DNA from: an uncultured Coriobacteriia bacterium
Lineage (GTDB): Bacteria; Actinomycetota; Coriobacteriia; Coriobacteriales; QAMH01
Reading direction: 5' to 3'
DNA length: 64,000 nucleotides
Assembly (NCBI GenBank): GCA_959608885.1
Contig: CAUHSG010000002.1
Location: forward strand, 62,001 to 126,000
Positions 16,462 through 24,418 of this stretch are shown here, in pieces. The notes under the pieces are model-generated. The model made no database searches, was not told the DNA's origin, and saw only the letters and a program-made list of their open reading frames with translations. The stretch's first letter is position 1. Each line of letters starts with the position of its first letter. The translations under genes and the position numbers were made by a program.

Positions 16462-17863
16462 TGCGGGGCTTGGAGCGATATTCAACTCACGGAGAAGTCC
16501 ACGAGGTAACGCGCAGACAGTCTCGAATAAGCGGAAAAACCGTGTCGTAGACACATCCCCTCTGGGACAGGAGCAACTCAAGGTATTCAATGCCATGGAG
16601 GGTACTGGTAGAAGCATGTTCATCACCGGTCGCGCGGGAACGGGCAAATCGTACCTCCTCAACTTCTTTGTAGCAAACTCCAACAAGAATGTAGTTGTTG
16701 TTGCACCCACCGGCGTCGCCGCCATTAACGTCGGGGGACAGACGATACACTCCTTTTTTCACATTCCGCCGAAAACCCCTCTTCAAAAAGATGATCTGAA
16801 GCCAAGCCCGAGGCTTCGAGACCTATGCCGTGCTTTAGATGTGGTGGTCATCGACGAGGTATCCATGGTGCGCTCTGACATCATGCACGCCATCGACTAC
16901 ATACTGCGAGTTTCTAACGGGAACAACATTCCGTTTGGCGGCAAGCAGATGCTGATGTTCGGTGACCTCTATCAACTCCCGCCTGTGGCACAACCTCAAG
17001 TGAGAAGGTATCTAGACGATACATACGGAGGCGTGTTCTTCTTCAATGCTCCAGCGATTAAGAGATGTGATTTGGGAATACACGAGCTAACTCACGTTTT
17101 CAGACAGAAGGATCCCGTCTTCATCGACATACTCAATGAAGTGCGCGAGGGGATGGTAACGCAAGAGAACCTAGATCTTCTAAACCACAGAGCCGACATT
17201 CCCGCGCCTTCAGATGATGATGCAGAAGGCGGCTTGGCTGTCGTCATCGCACCAACAAGAGATGCTGTCGAGAGAACCAACGAATCCAAACTGAACGCCA
17301 TCGATGATCAGCCCATGTATACCTACGAAGCCCGTGTAGAGGGGGATTTTCGGGAAACAGATTTTCCCACTCAGCGTGTACTGAGGCTCAAGGTCGGCGC
17401 CCGCGTGATGATGCTCAAGAATGATATCGGCACGTCGTCCGACCGCTCTGAAGAGAAGGGCAGGTGGGTAAACGGAACTCTCGCGCAGATATCGAGGCTT
17501 TCTAAGGATTCCATCTGGGTGATGATAAACGGCGTCTCTCACCAGATAAACAGGGAGACATGGTTCAAGCACCAGTACTCCTATGATGCCACCACCAAGA
17601 AGCTCGATCGTCGCATTACTGCGCGCTTTACTCAGTTTCCCGTGACGCTCGCCTGGGCTATCACCGTGCATAAAGCTCAAGGGGCGACTTACCAATCAGT
17701 CGGGGTCGACTTGGATAAGGGAATGTTCGCGGAGGGCCAGACCTACGTTGCGCTTTCCCGCTGCGTCGATATGAACAAACTCTATCTCACCAGGCCTATT
17801 GACGAGCGCGACATACTGACGAGCAACGAGGTAAAGGCATTCATGAGCAATCAGGCTCGTTAG
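16442..17863 (+). CDS. Pif1/RecD-like superfamily 1 DNA helicase
   Basis: The 473-residue SF1B helicase has Walker A GRAGTGKS at 63-70, PTGVAAINVGGQTIHSFF (Pif1-typical motif Ia region), Walker B VVIDEVSM, and late motifs ITVHKAQGAT and VALSRC. Pif1 enzymes unwind 5'-3', resolve forked or G-quadruplex DNA, and appear both in replication and as components of mobile-element and defence modules. The exact start is uncertain: TTG 16430, ATG 16442 or a nearby GTG, all overlapping the upstream gene. GC content is below that of flanking chromosomal genes, consistent with horizontal origin. Confidence 0.88.
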   Translation: MVRLVSDAGLGAIFNSRRSPRGNAQTVSNKRKNRVVDTSPLGQEQLKVFNAMEGTGRSMFITGRAGTGKSYLLNFFVANSNKNVVVVAPTGVAAINVGGQTIHSFFHIPPKTPLQKDDLKPSPRLRDLCRALDVVVIDEVSMVRSDIMHAIDYILRVSNGNNIPFGGKQMLMFGDLYQLPPVAQPQVRRYLDDTYGGVFFFNAPAIKRCDLGIHELTHVFRQKDPVFIDILNEVREGMVTQENLDLLNHRADIPAPSDDDAEGGLAVVIAPTRDAVERTNESKLNAIDDQPMYTYEARVEGDFRETDFPTQRVLRLKVGARVMMLKNDIGTSSDRSEEKGRWVNGTLAQISRLSKDSIWVMINGVSHQINRETWFKHQYSYDATTKKLDRRITARFTQFPVTLAWAITVHKAQGATYQSVGVDLDKGMFAEGQTYVALSRCVDMNKLYLTRPIDERDILTSNEVKAFMSNQAR

Positions 17864-17899
17864 GGCACTTTGCCATGACAGAAGAAACGAGAAACCGAA

Positions 17900-18349
17900 T
17901 TGGGCTGTAACTTCTGCGATGACTGTTCGGACTGTACCGTTGGGGAAGCCCTGGATTGCGGTGAATGGAATCCCGATGAGCACAGAGAAAGTCGTGATGA
18001 TTATTACGATGACTGCTACGACTACGATGATGATGAATATAACGAAGATAATTGCGATGAGGTGAACAACATGAGTGAGGGCGTAGGGCGGCATTGTGTT
18101 AATTGTGGTGCAAGTGCAAGTATGGACTGGAATTTCTGCCTCGCTTGTGGAGCTGAACTTCCTGAGAAACACTGCGTGAGGTGTGGAAGAATAGTTGCCG
18201 ATGATTGGGAATACTGTCCTTACTGCGGCTCCTCAATACCCATCAAGACAAGCATTTTCATGCAGACGCCTCAGGAGAGCGTTTCTGGTTCGATGCCCTC
18301 CATTGATGACGTTCCCGTTGCATACGATGATTCCGACATGCCTTTCTAG
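17900..18349 (+). CDS. Zinc-ribbon protein with acidic Cys-rich N-terminus
   Basis: The C-terminal half holds two double-CxxC zinc ribbons (CVNCG, CLACG, CVRCG, CPYCG), as in small DUF-type double-zinc-ribbon proteins. The N-terminal ~57 residues start with clustered Cys (CNFCDDCSDC) and then run of Asp/Tyr. The frame is open from TTG 17900 but has no good ribbosome site there. ATG 18071 has GAGGTG upstream and would give a 92-residue protein containing only the ribbons, and may be the true start. It is downstream of the Pif1-like helicase on the same strand. Function unknown. Confidence 0.6.
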   Translation: MGCNFCDDCSDCTVGEALDCGEWNPDEHRESRDDYYDDCYDYDDDEYNEDNCDEVNNMSEGVGRHCVNCGASASMDWNFCLACGAELPEKHCVRCGRIVADDWEYCPYCGSSIPIKTSIFMQTPQESVSGSMPSIDDVPVAYDDSDMPF

Positions 18350-19090
18350 ACGCAAAGTATTCCTGTGTTCCAGATTGGGCTCCTCATTGTCATAGCCCAC
18401 TTCGTGCTCATGGCCATCTTCGCTTCGTAGGCCGAGTAGGGAACGGCCTGCTCCCTGCATACCACGCAAAGCCAGGGACGTGAGCGCGGCATGGGGCTTG
18501 CCGGGGATGTCCGGGCGAGTGCGGGCGCGATATCAAGATGCCCGGGCAATCCGCGCCATGCGAATGCGGATCGCATCGATGTGGGCTTTACGTCCCGTCT
18601 ACTCCCGGTCTACTACATGTTTACTGCCCGGCTACTCCTGGAAAACCATCGACCCCGCAAAGCCGGGGGATGATCCTCGCGGGTACTTCCAATACTCCTA
18701 ATCACTCTAGATAAGATATATATACTCCCCCCCTATGTCATGGGAAGACCCGAAGGGGACTGCCCCTGGGGTCATGCCATGCCTTGCGGCGTGATTCTCG
18801 CCTTCGCGTTGGGGGAGCTTCGCGCAGATGGGAACGTGTGCGCCCTAGCGCATCACCGGCTTGCCCGCTGTTCCCATGCTCGCGCCCAAGTCCCTCCATG
18901 CCTCCTATTCGGTTGTCAAGGTTCGAGGGCCATCCCCGGTTGCCACCGCGCGACCCATCGCCAGCCCGCCTCCATCTGCACCAGCGCCTCTGGTGTCTGG
19001 GTTTCAAAGGAGGGCACGGGCCGCGGCATTCCCGATCGTTGCCCAGGGTTCGAGCCCTCCGCCCAGTCACCTACCGAAAGGAGCAACATC
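18350..19090. other. 740-bp non-coding region with CTACT repeats, AT-rich tract and long hairpin
   Basis: I see no credible gene here. It does hold three copies of a CCCG(G)(T)CTACT motif (18594-18603, 18604-18614, 18627-18636) and an AT-rich run with TATATATA at about 18708-18724. An interrupted hairpin lies at ~18740-18780, in which GACCC..AGGGG pairs with CCCCT.GGGTC. Repeats next to an AT-rich tract and a hairpin look like a replication origin of the element, but this is inference. Confidence 0.45.
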
Positions 19091-19474
19091 ATGGAAGAGA
19101 CGATCACAAGGATGGCGGGGACGGGGGACGATCCGGTCACCAGGAGAAAGGCGAGGGAGGCAGCCGTCCGCTACCTGGAATCCACGGGCTGCGACATCCT
19201 GGAGAGCAACTGGGGGTGCGCCGCCGGGACGATCGATGTCATCTGCGACGATGGCGGCACGGTGGCCCTCGTCGAGGTGACAGCCGGATACGGCCACCTG
19301 CCCGCAGAGGACACGTCGCGCCGCAACCAGAGGAGGTTCGAGGAGATCGCGCTGGGCTACCTCGCGGAGCACGAAGACGCGGAGGGCCTCGTCAGGTTCG
19401 ACATCATCAGCATCGGCATCGTCGCGGAGCACAGGGCGCTTCTCAGGTGCCACAGGGGAGCATTCAACTCGTAG
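19091..19474 (+). CDS. YraN/UPF0102-like nuclease-fold protein
   Basis: The 127-residue protein resembles the YraN (UPF0102) family, which has a restriction-endonuclease-like fold. The path ARYLES-GCDILESNWGC, GTIDVICDDGG and ALVEVTAGYG follows the family's Y-IL-N-R, GEIDLIA-DG and VEVK-R blocks. Two residues differ at the usual active site: GEID is GTID and EVK is EVT, while the Asp and the second Glu remain. It may be inactive or divergent. ATG 19091 follows AAAGGAG; in-frame upstream sequence does not look coding. Its GC is much higher than the Pif1-like gene, suggesting another origin. Confidence 0.65.
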   Translation: MEETITRMAGTGDDPVTRRKAREAAVRYLESTGCDILESNWGCAAGTIDVICDDGGTVALVEVTAGYGHLPAEDTSRRNQRRFEEIALGYLAEHEDAEGLVRFDIISIGIVAEHRALLRCHRGAFNS

Positions 19475-19480
19475 CTATCG

Positions 19481-19514
19481 GGGCGGGAGCATATCGTTTG
19501 CATTACTCCCGCCC
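19481..19514. terminator. Hairpin between convergent genes
   Basis: GGGCGGGAG (19481-19489) pairs perfectly with CTCCCGCCC (19506-19514), just after the YraN-like gene and upstream of the end of the convergent SF3 helicase gene. There is no clear T tract, so it is a weak or rho-assisted terminator at best. Confidence 0.45.
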
Positions 19515-19583
19515 ACGCCACAAAGCCCGTAGATGCTGCGCGGTTCTGCCGAAGATGGTGGTGGGGCAGCAGCTCTGACAATC

Positions 19584-19667
19584 TGTTACGCAATGTTACG
19601 CAGCATAATATGTAACCTTCTTCTACCTATTTAGATTAAATGGATAACTGGTGTAACGTCTGTAACG
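19584..19667. repeat. Iteron-like TGTTACG/TGTAACG repeats
   Basis: TGTTACGCA occurs at 19584 and 19594 (10-bp period). TGTAAC is at 19611, and TGTAACG at 19652 and 19661 (9-bp period). The intervening DNA is AT-rich. It lies just beyond the 3' end of the SF3 helicase gene and not in a promoter position. P4-type elements carry initiator-binding iterons, so a replication origin or cis replication region is plausible. Confidence 0.5.
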
Positions 19668-19741
19668 GAAATTTAAGACTCACCTAAAAAACGCACCATC
19701 GTCGGTAGCACCTTCATAACTGGGGATGGCACAGGCCCTTA

Positions 19742-21139
19742 TCATCCTATGGGGACAAAGCGGCGTCCCTGTTTCCCGTCAGGCCCCCTCTTGTTTTCGG
19801 ACTTCATGTTGAATAGCTTTCCAAGTTTTCGCGTGAAGATTCCGTGCCTCACCTTGTCCTTGATTCCCTCGGCGACGCAGTAATCCACATACTTAGTATA
19901 AAGGTCGTTTGTCTTGACCATTTCGATATCGATCTGGCTGTTAGAGCCGAAGCCGAGCACGTCACGGGCGAAAGAATACACTGACGAACTGTTTTTACGA
20001 AGATCGTCCATAAGATCTTGGCGTCTTGCCAGAGGCGACAGGTCGCCCTGCAGAAGCACGCGCTTCAATCCTTGAAGTCCAAGGACGATGGCGCGTTCAT
20101 AAGCCGCCTCGCTTGATAAACATTGCTCTAAGTTTACGTTCATTCCGCTTGCAGCTCCGCTAAAGGTCGCATCAAAGGGAATGGGCCTGAAGCGTCGCCA
20201 CCATCCGGTGCTGTCATCTTTTGTTTCCGGAAACTCGTTACAGCTGAGTATGGGGGTGAGATACGGTTTGAACTTTAGTCGTGCGCCGTACTTGATCTCG
20301 GCGTCAATCTCATCACCAGACGCGAGCTTTCGCAAATAAGAGGCGGCATCACCTTTAAGCCTGTCGCGGGATATGTCGTCCCCGAAGTTGACGAGCTTTC
20401 CCATAAGCCCGACTCTGCTAAATGCCTTTCCGAACTCGGCGGGATCGAGGACGCTGTAGTTGCTCGCCCCTAGCATTCCTTGGATGAGGCGCATGTAGCT
20501 GCTCTTTCCGTTGCCACCGTCACCCATCAACAAGGGGATTATGTGGAACTCCCGGCCCCTGTACATGGCAATGCCGAGCACTTCTTCTAGATTGGCCCTT
20601 ACATCGTCCATGCTGCAGGCCCATTGGTCGAATGTATCGTTAAGTTCCGGGCATACCGCATCCGGGTTGTATCTATGCGGAATCGTGTTCGGAATCAGAA
20701 ACTCGGGCGAGTTGGCCAGTAGGGAATCGCTCTCCAGGTCATAGACACCGTTCAAAAACGCGATGTAACGGGCATCTGCCATCGGCTCGTCATCGAGCAG
20801 CAGCATGATGTACTCCATGACCTCTTTGCGCTTCGCGCTCGTGATTCCGGGGAAGGTCGTCACCATCGCTTTGGAGATTCGATCAACTCCGACTTCATAC
20901 ATCAATCCATTCCAGATGATCGGGGTGCCGTCCACAAGGTGAATGTGATAATTGCTGATCAGCATCCCTGCGAGAGTGTCGGGCGTAAGACTGTTGGGCT
21001 GAGCTACTGGTGTGCCCCCAAAGGCAAAAGCCATTTCGGGCAAGCTGCTATAATTCTGGGAGAGTTGGGTTGCGGGCATCGCCGGAATCATCTTGTCAGG
21101 GTCTCCGGCGGTCGCCTGCGACATATGCAGATTAGCCAT
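19742..21139 (-). CDS. Phage/plasmid SF3 helicase (D5/P4-primase C-terminal type)
   Basis: This is a 465-residue replication ATPase. It has an N-terminal D5_N-like region, then a superfamily 3 helicase core with Walker A MGDGGNGKSS, a sensor/B' region and SCNEFPETKDDSTGWWRRF. It lacks the N-terminal primase (AEP/TOPRIM) domain of full P4-alpha-type proteins, so priming must come from elsewhere. ATG 21139 is chosen because it follows GGAGGTGG; it overlaps the upstream excisionase-like gene by 8 bp, so the two are coupled. It probably drives replication of the excised element. Confidence 0.85.
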   Translation of the reverse strand: MANLHMSQATAGDPDKMIPAMPATQLSQNYSSLPEMAFAFGGTPVAQPNSLTPDTLAGMLISNYHIHLVDGTPIIWNGLMYEVGVDRISKAMVTTFPGITSAKRKEVMEYIMLLLDDEPMADARYIAFLNGVYDLESDSLLANSPEFLIPNTIPHRYNPDAVCPELNDTFDQWACSMDDVRANLEEVLGIAMYRGREFHIIPLLMGDGGNGKSSYMRLIQGMLGASNYSVLDPAEFGKAFSRVGLMGKLVNFGDDISRDRLKGDAASYLRKLASGDEIDAEIKYGARLKFKPYLTPILSCNEFPETKDDSTGWWRRFRPIPFDATFSGAASGMNVNLEQCLSSEAAYERAIVLGLQGLKRVLLQGDLSPLARRQDLMDDLRKNSSSVYSFARDVLGFGSNSQIDIEMVKTNDLYTKYVDYCVAEGIKDKVRHGIFTRKLGKLFNMKSENKRGPDGKQGRRFVPIG

Positions 21140-21398
21140 TGAGACCACCTCCGTTCTCTATATACTCAAGTAAATGCTTCTTCGACACGTAGAGTCTGCG
21201 CCCGATGCGAAAACCGGGAAGGTTGCCGCTGTTGATTTCGGCGCGGATGGTCTGGTCAGAAAGCCCCGTCAGCAGATGCATGTCTTGAACTGAGAGTAAA
21301 TCCGGGTATCCGGCCAAGAGTTGTGTATCTTCTGCGCTGGCATCATCGTCTCTTGCTTTCGAGGGGCAGAATGGAGAATGCTCACTCGCTCGTGCCAT
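21132..21398 (-). CDS. Excisionase-like MerR-type HTH protein
   Basis: The 88-residue protein's C-terminal part (LLSVQDMHLLTGLSDQTIRAEINSGNLPGFRIGRRLYVSKKHLLEYI) is a winged-helix excisionase/HTH_17 domain, the type that directs integrase toward excision or switches transcription of an element. ATG 21398 has GAGGAGGT 8 bp upstream. Its start overlaps the end of the XRE repressor gene and its end overlaps the SF3 helicase start, giving a three-gene coupled leftward operon. Confidence 0.8.
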   Translation of the reverse strand: MARASEHSPFCPSKARDDDASAEDTQLLAGYPDLLSVQDMHLLTGLSDQTIRAEINSGNLPGFRIGRRLYVSKKHLLEYIENGGGLNG

Positions 21399-21597
21399 CT
21401 TCGTCCACCTCCTCAAACAGTTCAGTGGAATCGCCCTTCCATCCGACGGCATCCGCAATGCGTTTTCCACGGTGGGGGAACGCCGGTTCCTTTCCGGTGA
21501 TAATTCGTGACAAGCTGGTCTGGTTTACGCCGGATCGCCGAGCGCATTCCGCCTGCGACATGCGAAGGCGATACAGCTCTCTCTTCAATCGAAGCAT
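21382..21597 (-). CDS. XRE-family HTH repressor
   Basis: The 71-residue Cro/CI-type helix-turn-helix protein has MSQAECARRSGVNQTSLSRII as a complete HTH, then a short C-terminal acidic tail. It is the first gene of the leftward operon, facing the rightward gene at 21712, which is the classical place for the control repressor of an integrative element. ATG 21597 is preferred over GTG 21606 because AAAGGA lies ~10 bp before it. Confidence 0.8.
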   Translation of the reverse strand: MLRLKRELYRLRMSQAECARRSGVNQTSLSRIITGKEPAFPHRGKRIADAVGWKGDSTELFEEVDEDGTSE

Positions 21598-21623
21598 TCT
21601 GATCACATCCTTTCGTTAACCTG

Positions 21624-21663
21624 TTGACATCAGAACGGTCAAACCTTATGATAAATCTAAGGT
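21624..21663 (+). promoter_or_regulatory. Consensus promoter overlapped by an operator-like inverted repeat
   Basis: TTGACA (21624-21629), a 17-bp spacer and TATGAT (21647-21652) form a near-perfect sigma-70 promoter reading right, ~50 bp before the 21712 gene. ACCTTA (21643-21648) and TAAGGT (21658-21663) form an inverted repeat across the -10 box, well placed for the neighbouring XRE repressor. Confidence 0.7.
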
Positions 21664-21711
21664 AACTGAATATATATAAAACGGTTAATTTATGACATTT
21701 CTGGAGGTTTC

Positions 21712-22626
21712 ATGGAAGCAAACGGGATGACAGGGCGCTTCGCGTTTAAGTCAGTCGACGGATGCGTCTGCCTGGCCTGGCCGATGCCTCCCGCAAATGG
21801 CATGGTAACGCCACCGGACGCGACCAGGGAGTCGGCCTTCGCTGATTTCCCGAACATCATCACCCCCACGCAACTCGTGGACGTGTACGAGCGCCTTGTG
21901 TATTCTCCCGTCAATCCTCGATATGTAAACCAATATATGAAGGTGCGTGTTGAGGATATCGAGAACCCTGAAACGCTTCTGGAGGCGTTCGGGCTCGCAT
22001 CTACGAGGAAGAACATGAACGAGGCCAGAAATCTGCTTATCTCGTCCAGCATTTACTCTGATGCGTGGGGCATCCTTCCCCTGTCTGACTGTTTGACGAT
22101 GTCCCGCGACATGAAGGCTCTGCTTACCGTCCTGGCGTTTTCCTATGGACTTTGCAGCGGCCGCGCCCTGGAGCTGAACGCGTCGCACGACTTTGCGTTT
22201 ACCTATGAGTTCAGGGGGAAGAGCACGCCCTATGGCGAATTCATATTGCAGGTGCGCGAAGATGACCCAAACGAGCTGGAGGTTGACCATACGCTTATCC
22301 ACGAGAACATCCAGCGTGCCGTTCAATCCAAAGACGGCAAGCCTGGAAAGAGAGTTCTCGAAAGCATGCGACAGTTTGCAGAGAGCTATATCAACGGCTT
22401 CATGCGGTCGGTGCATCCGGTGCTATGGGACGGAACGTTTGCCTCAATGAGCAGGAATGGCGGACTAAGCGATATGTACGCATACTGGGCGCAGCGCGCG
22501 GCCAAGGGTAAGATCCTTGCCTGCGCCAATTGCGGAAAGCTTGTGGCCAGCCCTCGCAAAAACCAGATGTACTGCTCTCAGAGCTGCAAGGTGCAAGCAA
22601 GCAAAAAGGGCTTCACCAAGAAATGA
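21712..22626 (+). CDS. Hypothetical element protein with C-terminal treble-clef zinc finger
   Basis: I cannot name this 304-residue protein. The N-terminal ~260 residues contain no motif I recognise and no membrane segment. Residues ~272-300 hold CANCGK and CSQSCK separated by about 12 residues and rich in Lys, a CGNR-like treble-clef zinc finger that often binds DNA. Similar proteins sit near integrases in actinobacterial elements. It has a GGAGGT ribosome site 5 bp before the ATG and is driven by the strong promoter at 21624. The integrase gene follows 84 bp later. Confidence 0.7.
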   Translation: MEANGMTGRFAFKSVDGCVCLAWPMPPANGMVTPPDATRESAFADFPNIITPTQLVDVYERLVYSPVNPRYVNQYMKVRVEDIENPETLLEAFGLASTRKNMNEARNLLISSSIYSDAWGILPLSDCLTMSRDMKALLTVLAFSYGLCSGRALELNASHDFAFTYEFRGKSTPYGEFILQVREDDPNELEVDHTLIHENIQRAVQSKDGKPGKRVLESMRQFAESYINGFMRSVHPVLWDGTFASMSRNGGLSDMYAYWAQRAAKGKILACANCGKLVASPRKNQMYCSQSCKVQASKKGFTKK

Positions 22627-22709
22627 CCAATTCCGCCCGACCATGTGGCTGGGCGTGTTGGACATAGCTAATTGACCAGCGCGGATAAAACCGAGAGGAG
22701 GTAACAGAA

Positions 22710-23972
22710 ATGGCATACGGAGACGGAAGCATAAGACAAATGTCCAAGGGCGTTTGGCAGGTGAGGCTTGATCTTGGCGATGACCCTATCACGGGAAAGA
22801 GACGGCGAATTGCACGCAACGTGCACGGTACCAAGGCCGATGCGCGTAGGGTGCGTAACCAGATGCTCAAGGAATATGAGAGCGGTATCAAGGTCGATAA
22901 GTTGAAGGTGACGCTTTCGGAGTTCATTGAGATATGGGCCGACGCGCGGCGCATGTCCGGCAAGTCAGCCGAGGATACGGTTGTAAGGGATTGCGGCAAG
23001 CTCAAGCATATCGAGAAGTACATCGGTCATGTCCCCATCAGGGAGATTGATGCCGCGACCATCGAGCGCGTCTATGCACTTGTGCAAGGGGAAGCCGGAC
23101 TTGGCGGCACATCTATGCACAACATCCATGTCCAGCTCAAGAGCGTTTTCAGAAAGGCGGTGGACTATGACCTCATACTGAGGAACCCTTGCGATCGCGT
23201 CGATGCCCCTAAGAAGGACGATCCCGAGCGCCGTTCCCTGGATATGGCCGAAAGCATGCGATTTGCCAAGGCGATTGACAAGGCCGAGCGCGAGGAAGTG
23301 TCACTGCTGCTCGCCAAGGAGCAACGCATGGAAAAGCTCGACAAGACGGCCTCGCGTAAGCTGGTGAGGGGCTTGAGCAAGCTGAGCTGCATCCAGGCGT
23401 GCAGGATTGCGCAGGCGACCGGCATGCGAAAGGGCGAGATACTAGCTCTCGAATGGGGTAACGTGGACCTAAAGCGAGGCACCATCTCGGTGGTGCAGTC
23501 CCGCACGCAATCCGGCGAGATCAAGCCGCCCAAGACCAAGGCTGGCAAGAGGGTCATCCATATCGATGACGTGACGCGCAGGAGCCTCAAGCGTTTGAAA
23601 ACCCTTCAGAAATCGTGCCTTGCAAGCCTCGGCATTAAGCTTGGGGAGAAGTCCCCCGTCTGCTGCTCGGACAAGGGGGACTACATGGATAGTGCGAACT
23701 TCGAGCGCTTCTGGCGAAAGCTCAAGTCTGAGTGGGGCTTCGAAGGACTCAAGTTCCACGAGCTTCGCCACACCCAGGCAACGCAGCTTCTTGCCAACGG
23801 CGTTGACGTGAAGACCGTGCAGACGCGTCTGGGGCACGCCAGCCCGAGCATCACCTTAGGGACTTACGCCCACGCCGTGCCGGAGAACGACGAGGCGGCG
23901 GCAGACCTGTTCGGATCGATCATCCATCCAAGCAACGTAGCGCCATTGTCCGCGCAGAGAAGGACAGCGTAA
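22710..23972 (+). CDS. int: Tyrosine site-specific integrase
   Basis: The 420-residue phage-type integrase has an N-terminal AP2-like arm-binding domain (GSIRQMSKGVWQVRL...GKRRRIARNVHG), a SAM-like core-binding domain (~65-160) and the catalytic domain. The latter carries Arg in TGMRKGEILALEW, HELRHTQATQLL with the H-x-x-R pair, and LGHASPSITLGTYAH with the nucleophilic Tyr. All catalytic residues look intact. The ATG follows GGAGGT. It points at the tRNA-Lys gene in which the element sits. Confidence 0.95.
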   Translation: MAYGDGSIRQMSKGVWQVRLDLGDDPITGKRRRIARNVHGTKADARRVRNQMLKEYESGIKVDKLKVTLSEFIEIWADARRMSGKSAEDTVVRDCGKLKHIEKYIGHVPIREIDAATIERVYALVQGEAGLGGTSMHNIHVQLKSVFRKAVDYDLILRNPCDRVDAPKKDDPERRSLDMAESMRFAKAIDKAEREEVSLLLAKEQRMEKLDKTASRKLVRGLSKLSCIQACRIAQATGMRKGEILALEWGNVDLKRGTISVVQSRTQSGEIKPPKTKAGKRVIHIDDVTRRSLKRLKTLQKSCLASLGIKLGEKSPVCCSDKGDYMDSANFERFWRKLKSEWGFEGLKFHELRHTQATQLLANGVDVKTVQTRLGHASPSITLGTYAHAVPENDEAAADLFGSIIHPSNVAPLSAQRRTA

Positions 23973-23981
23973 CTGCGGCTG

Positions 23982-24003
23982 AATGGCCACTAAATGGCCA
24001 CTG
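23982..24003. promoter_or_regulatory. Putative integrase arm-type site, right
   Basis: Two AATGGCCAC copies 11 bp apart lie immediately after the integrase stop. The 22-bp block matches the left-end copy at 15536-15557 at all but one position. Confidence 0.6.
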
Positions 24004-24024
24004 TTCGCTCTCGCGACCCCTGCA

Positions 24025-24058
24025 AACAAAAAAGCCAGCGGCCGGGTAAGCCGCTGAC
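24025..24058 (-). terminator. Rho-independent terminator after tRNA-Lys, supplied by the element
   Basis: On the minus strand, GTCAGCGGC pairs with GCCGCTGGC (one wobble) and is followed by TTTTTTGTTT. It replaces the original tRNA terminator now at 15351-15384. Confidence 0.8.
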
Positions 24059-24063
24059 CTCGT

Positions 24064-24145
<82 letters not shown>

Positions 24146-24198
24146 GTAACAGCGAAAAAGGATTATACACGAAATCGCCGTGCGCTCCAGCAGGAAAA

Positions 24199-24276
24199 TG
24201 GGGTGGGTAAAGGGATTCGAACCCTCGACCTCCAGAGCCACAATCTGGCGCGCTAACCAACTGCGCTATACCCACC
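24199..24276 (-). tRNA. tRNA-His (GTG)
   Basis: The acceptor GTGGGTA pairs with TACCCAC, with the extra 5' G opposite a discriminator C that is typical of tRNA-His. The anticodon loop ATTGTGGC carries anticodon GTG. CCA is encoded. Confidence 0.95.
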
Positions 24277-24308
24277 ATGTGCTTCCTGCGTCGATGCGCA
24301 AAGCGAGA

Positions 24309-24337
24309 GTATAGCGGATTTTTTCGGTGCCTACAAA
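24309..24337 (-). promoter_or_regulatory. Promoter for the tRNA-His/tRNA-Lys unit
   Basis: On the minus strand, TTGTAG (24337-24332), a 17-bp spacer and TATACT (24314-24309) lie ~33 bp before tRNA-His. Confidence 0.65.
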
Positions 24338-24418
24338 CACTAATAGGAGTAAGATGAAAAAACCTGTGAGAGGGGATGGGCGGTGCCGTTGTTGCCCGGA
24401 GTTCTTAAAGGAGGACAC

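Noticed and set aside
18740..19090. An N-terminal extension of the YraN-like gene
   Set aside because: The ATG at 19091 has a strong ribosome site and begins the fold; upstream codons do not look coding.
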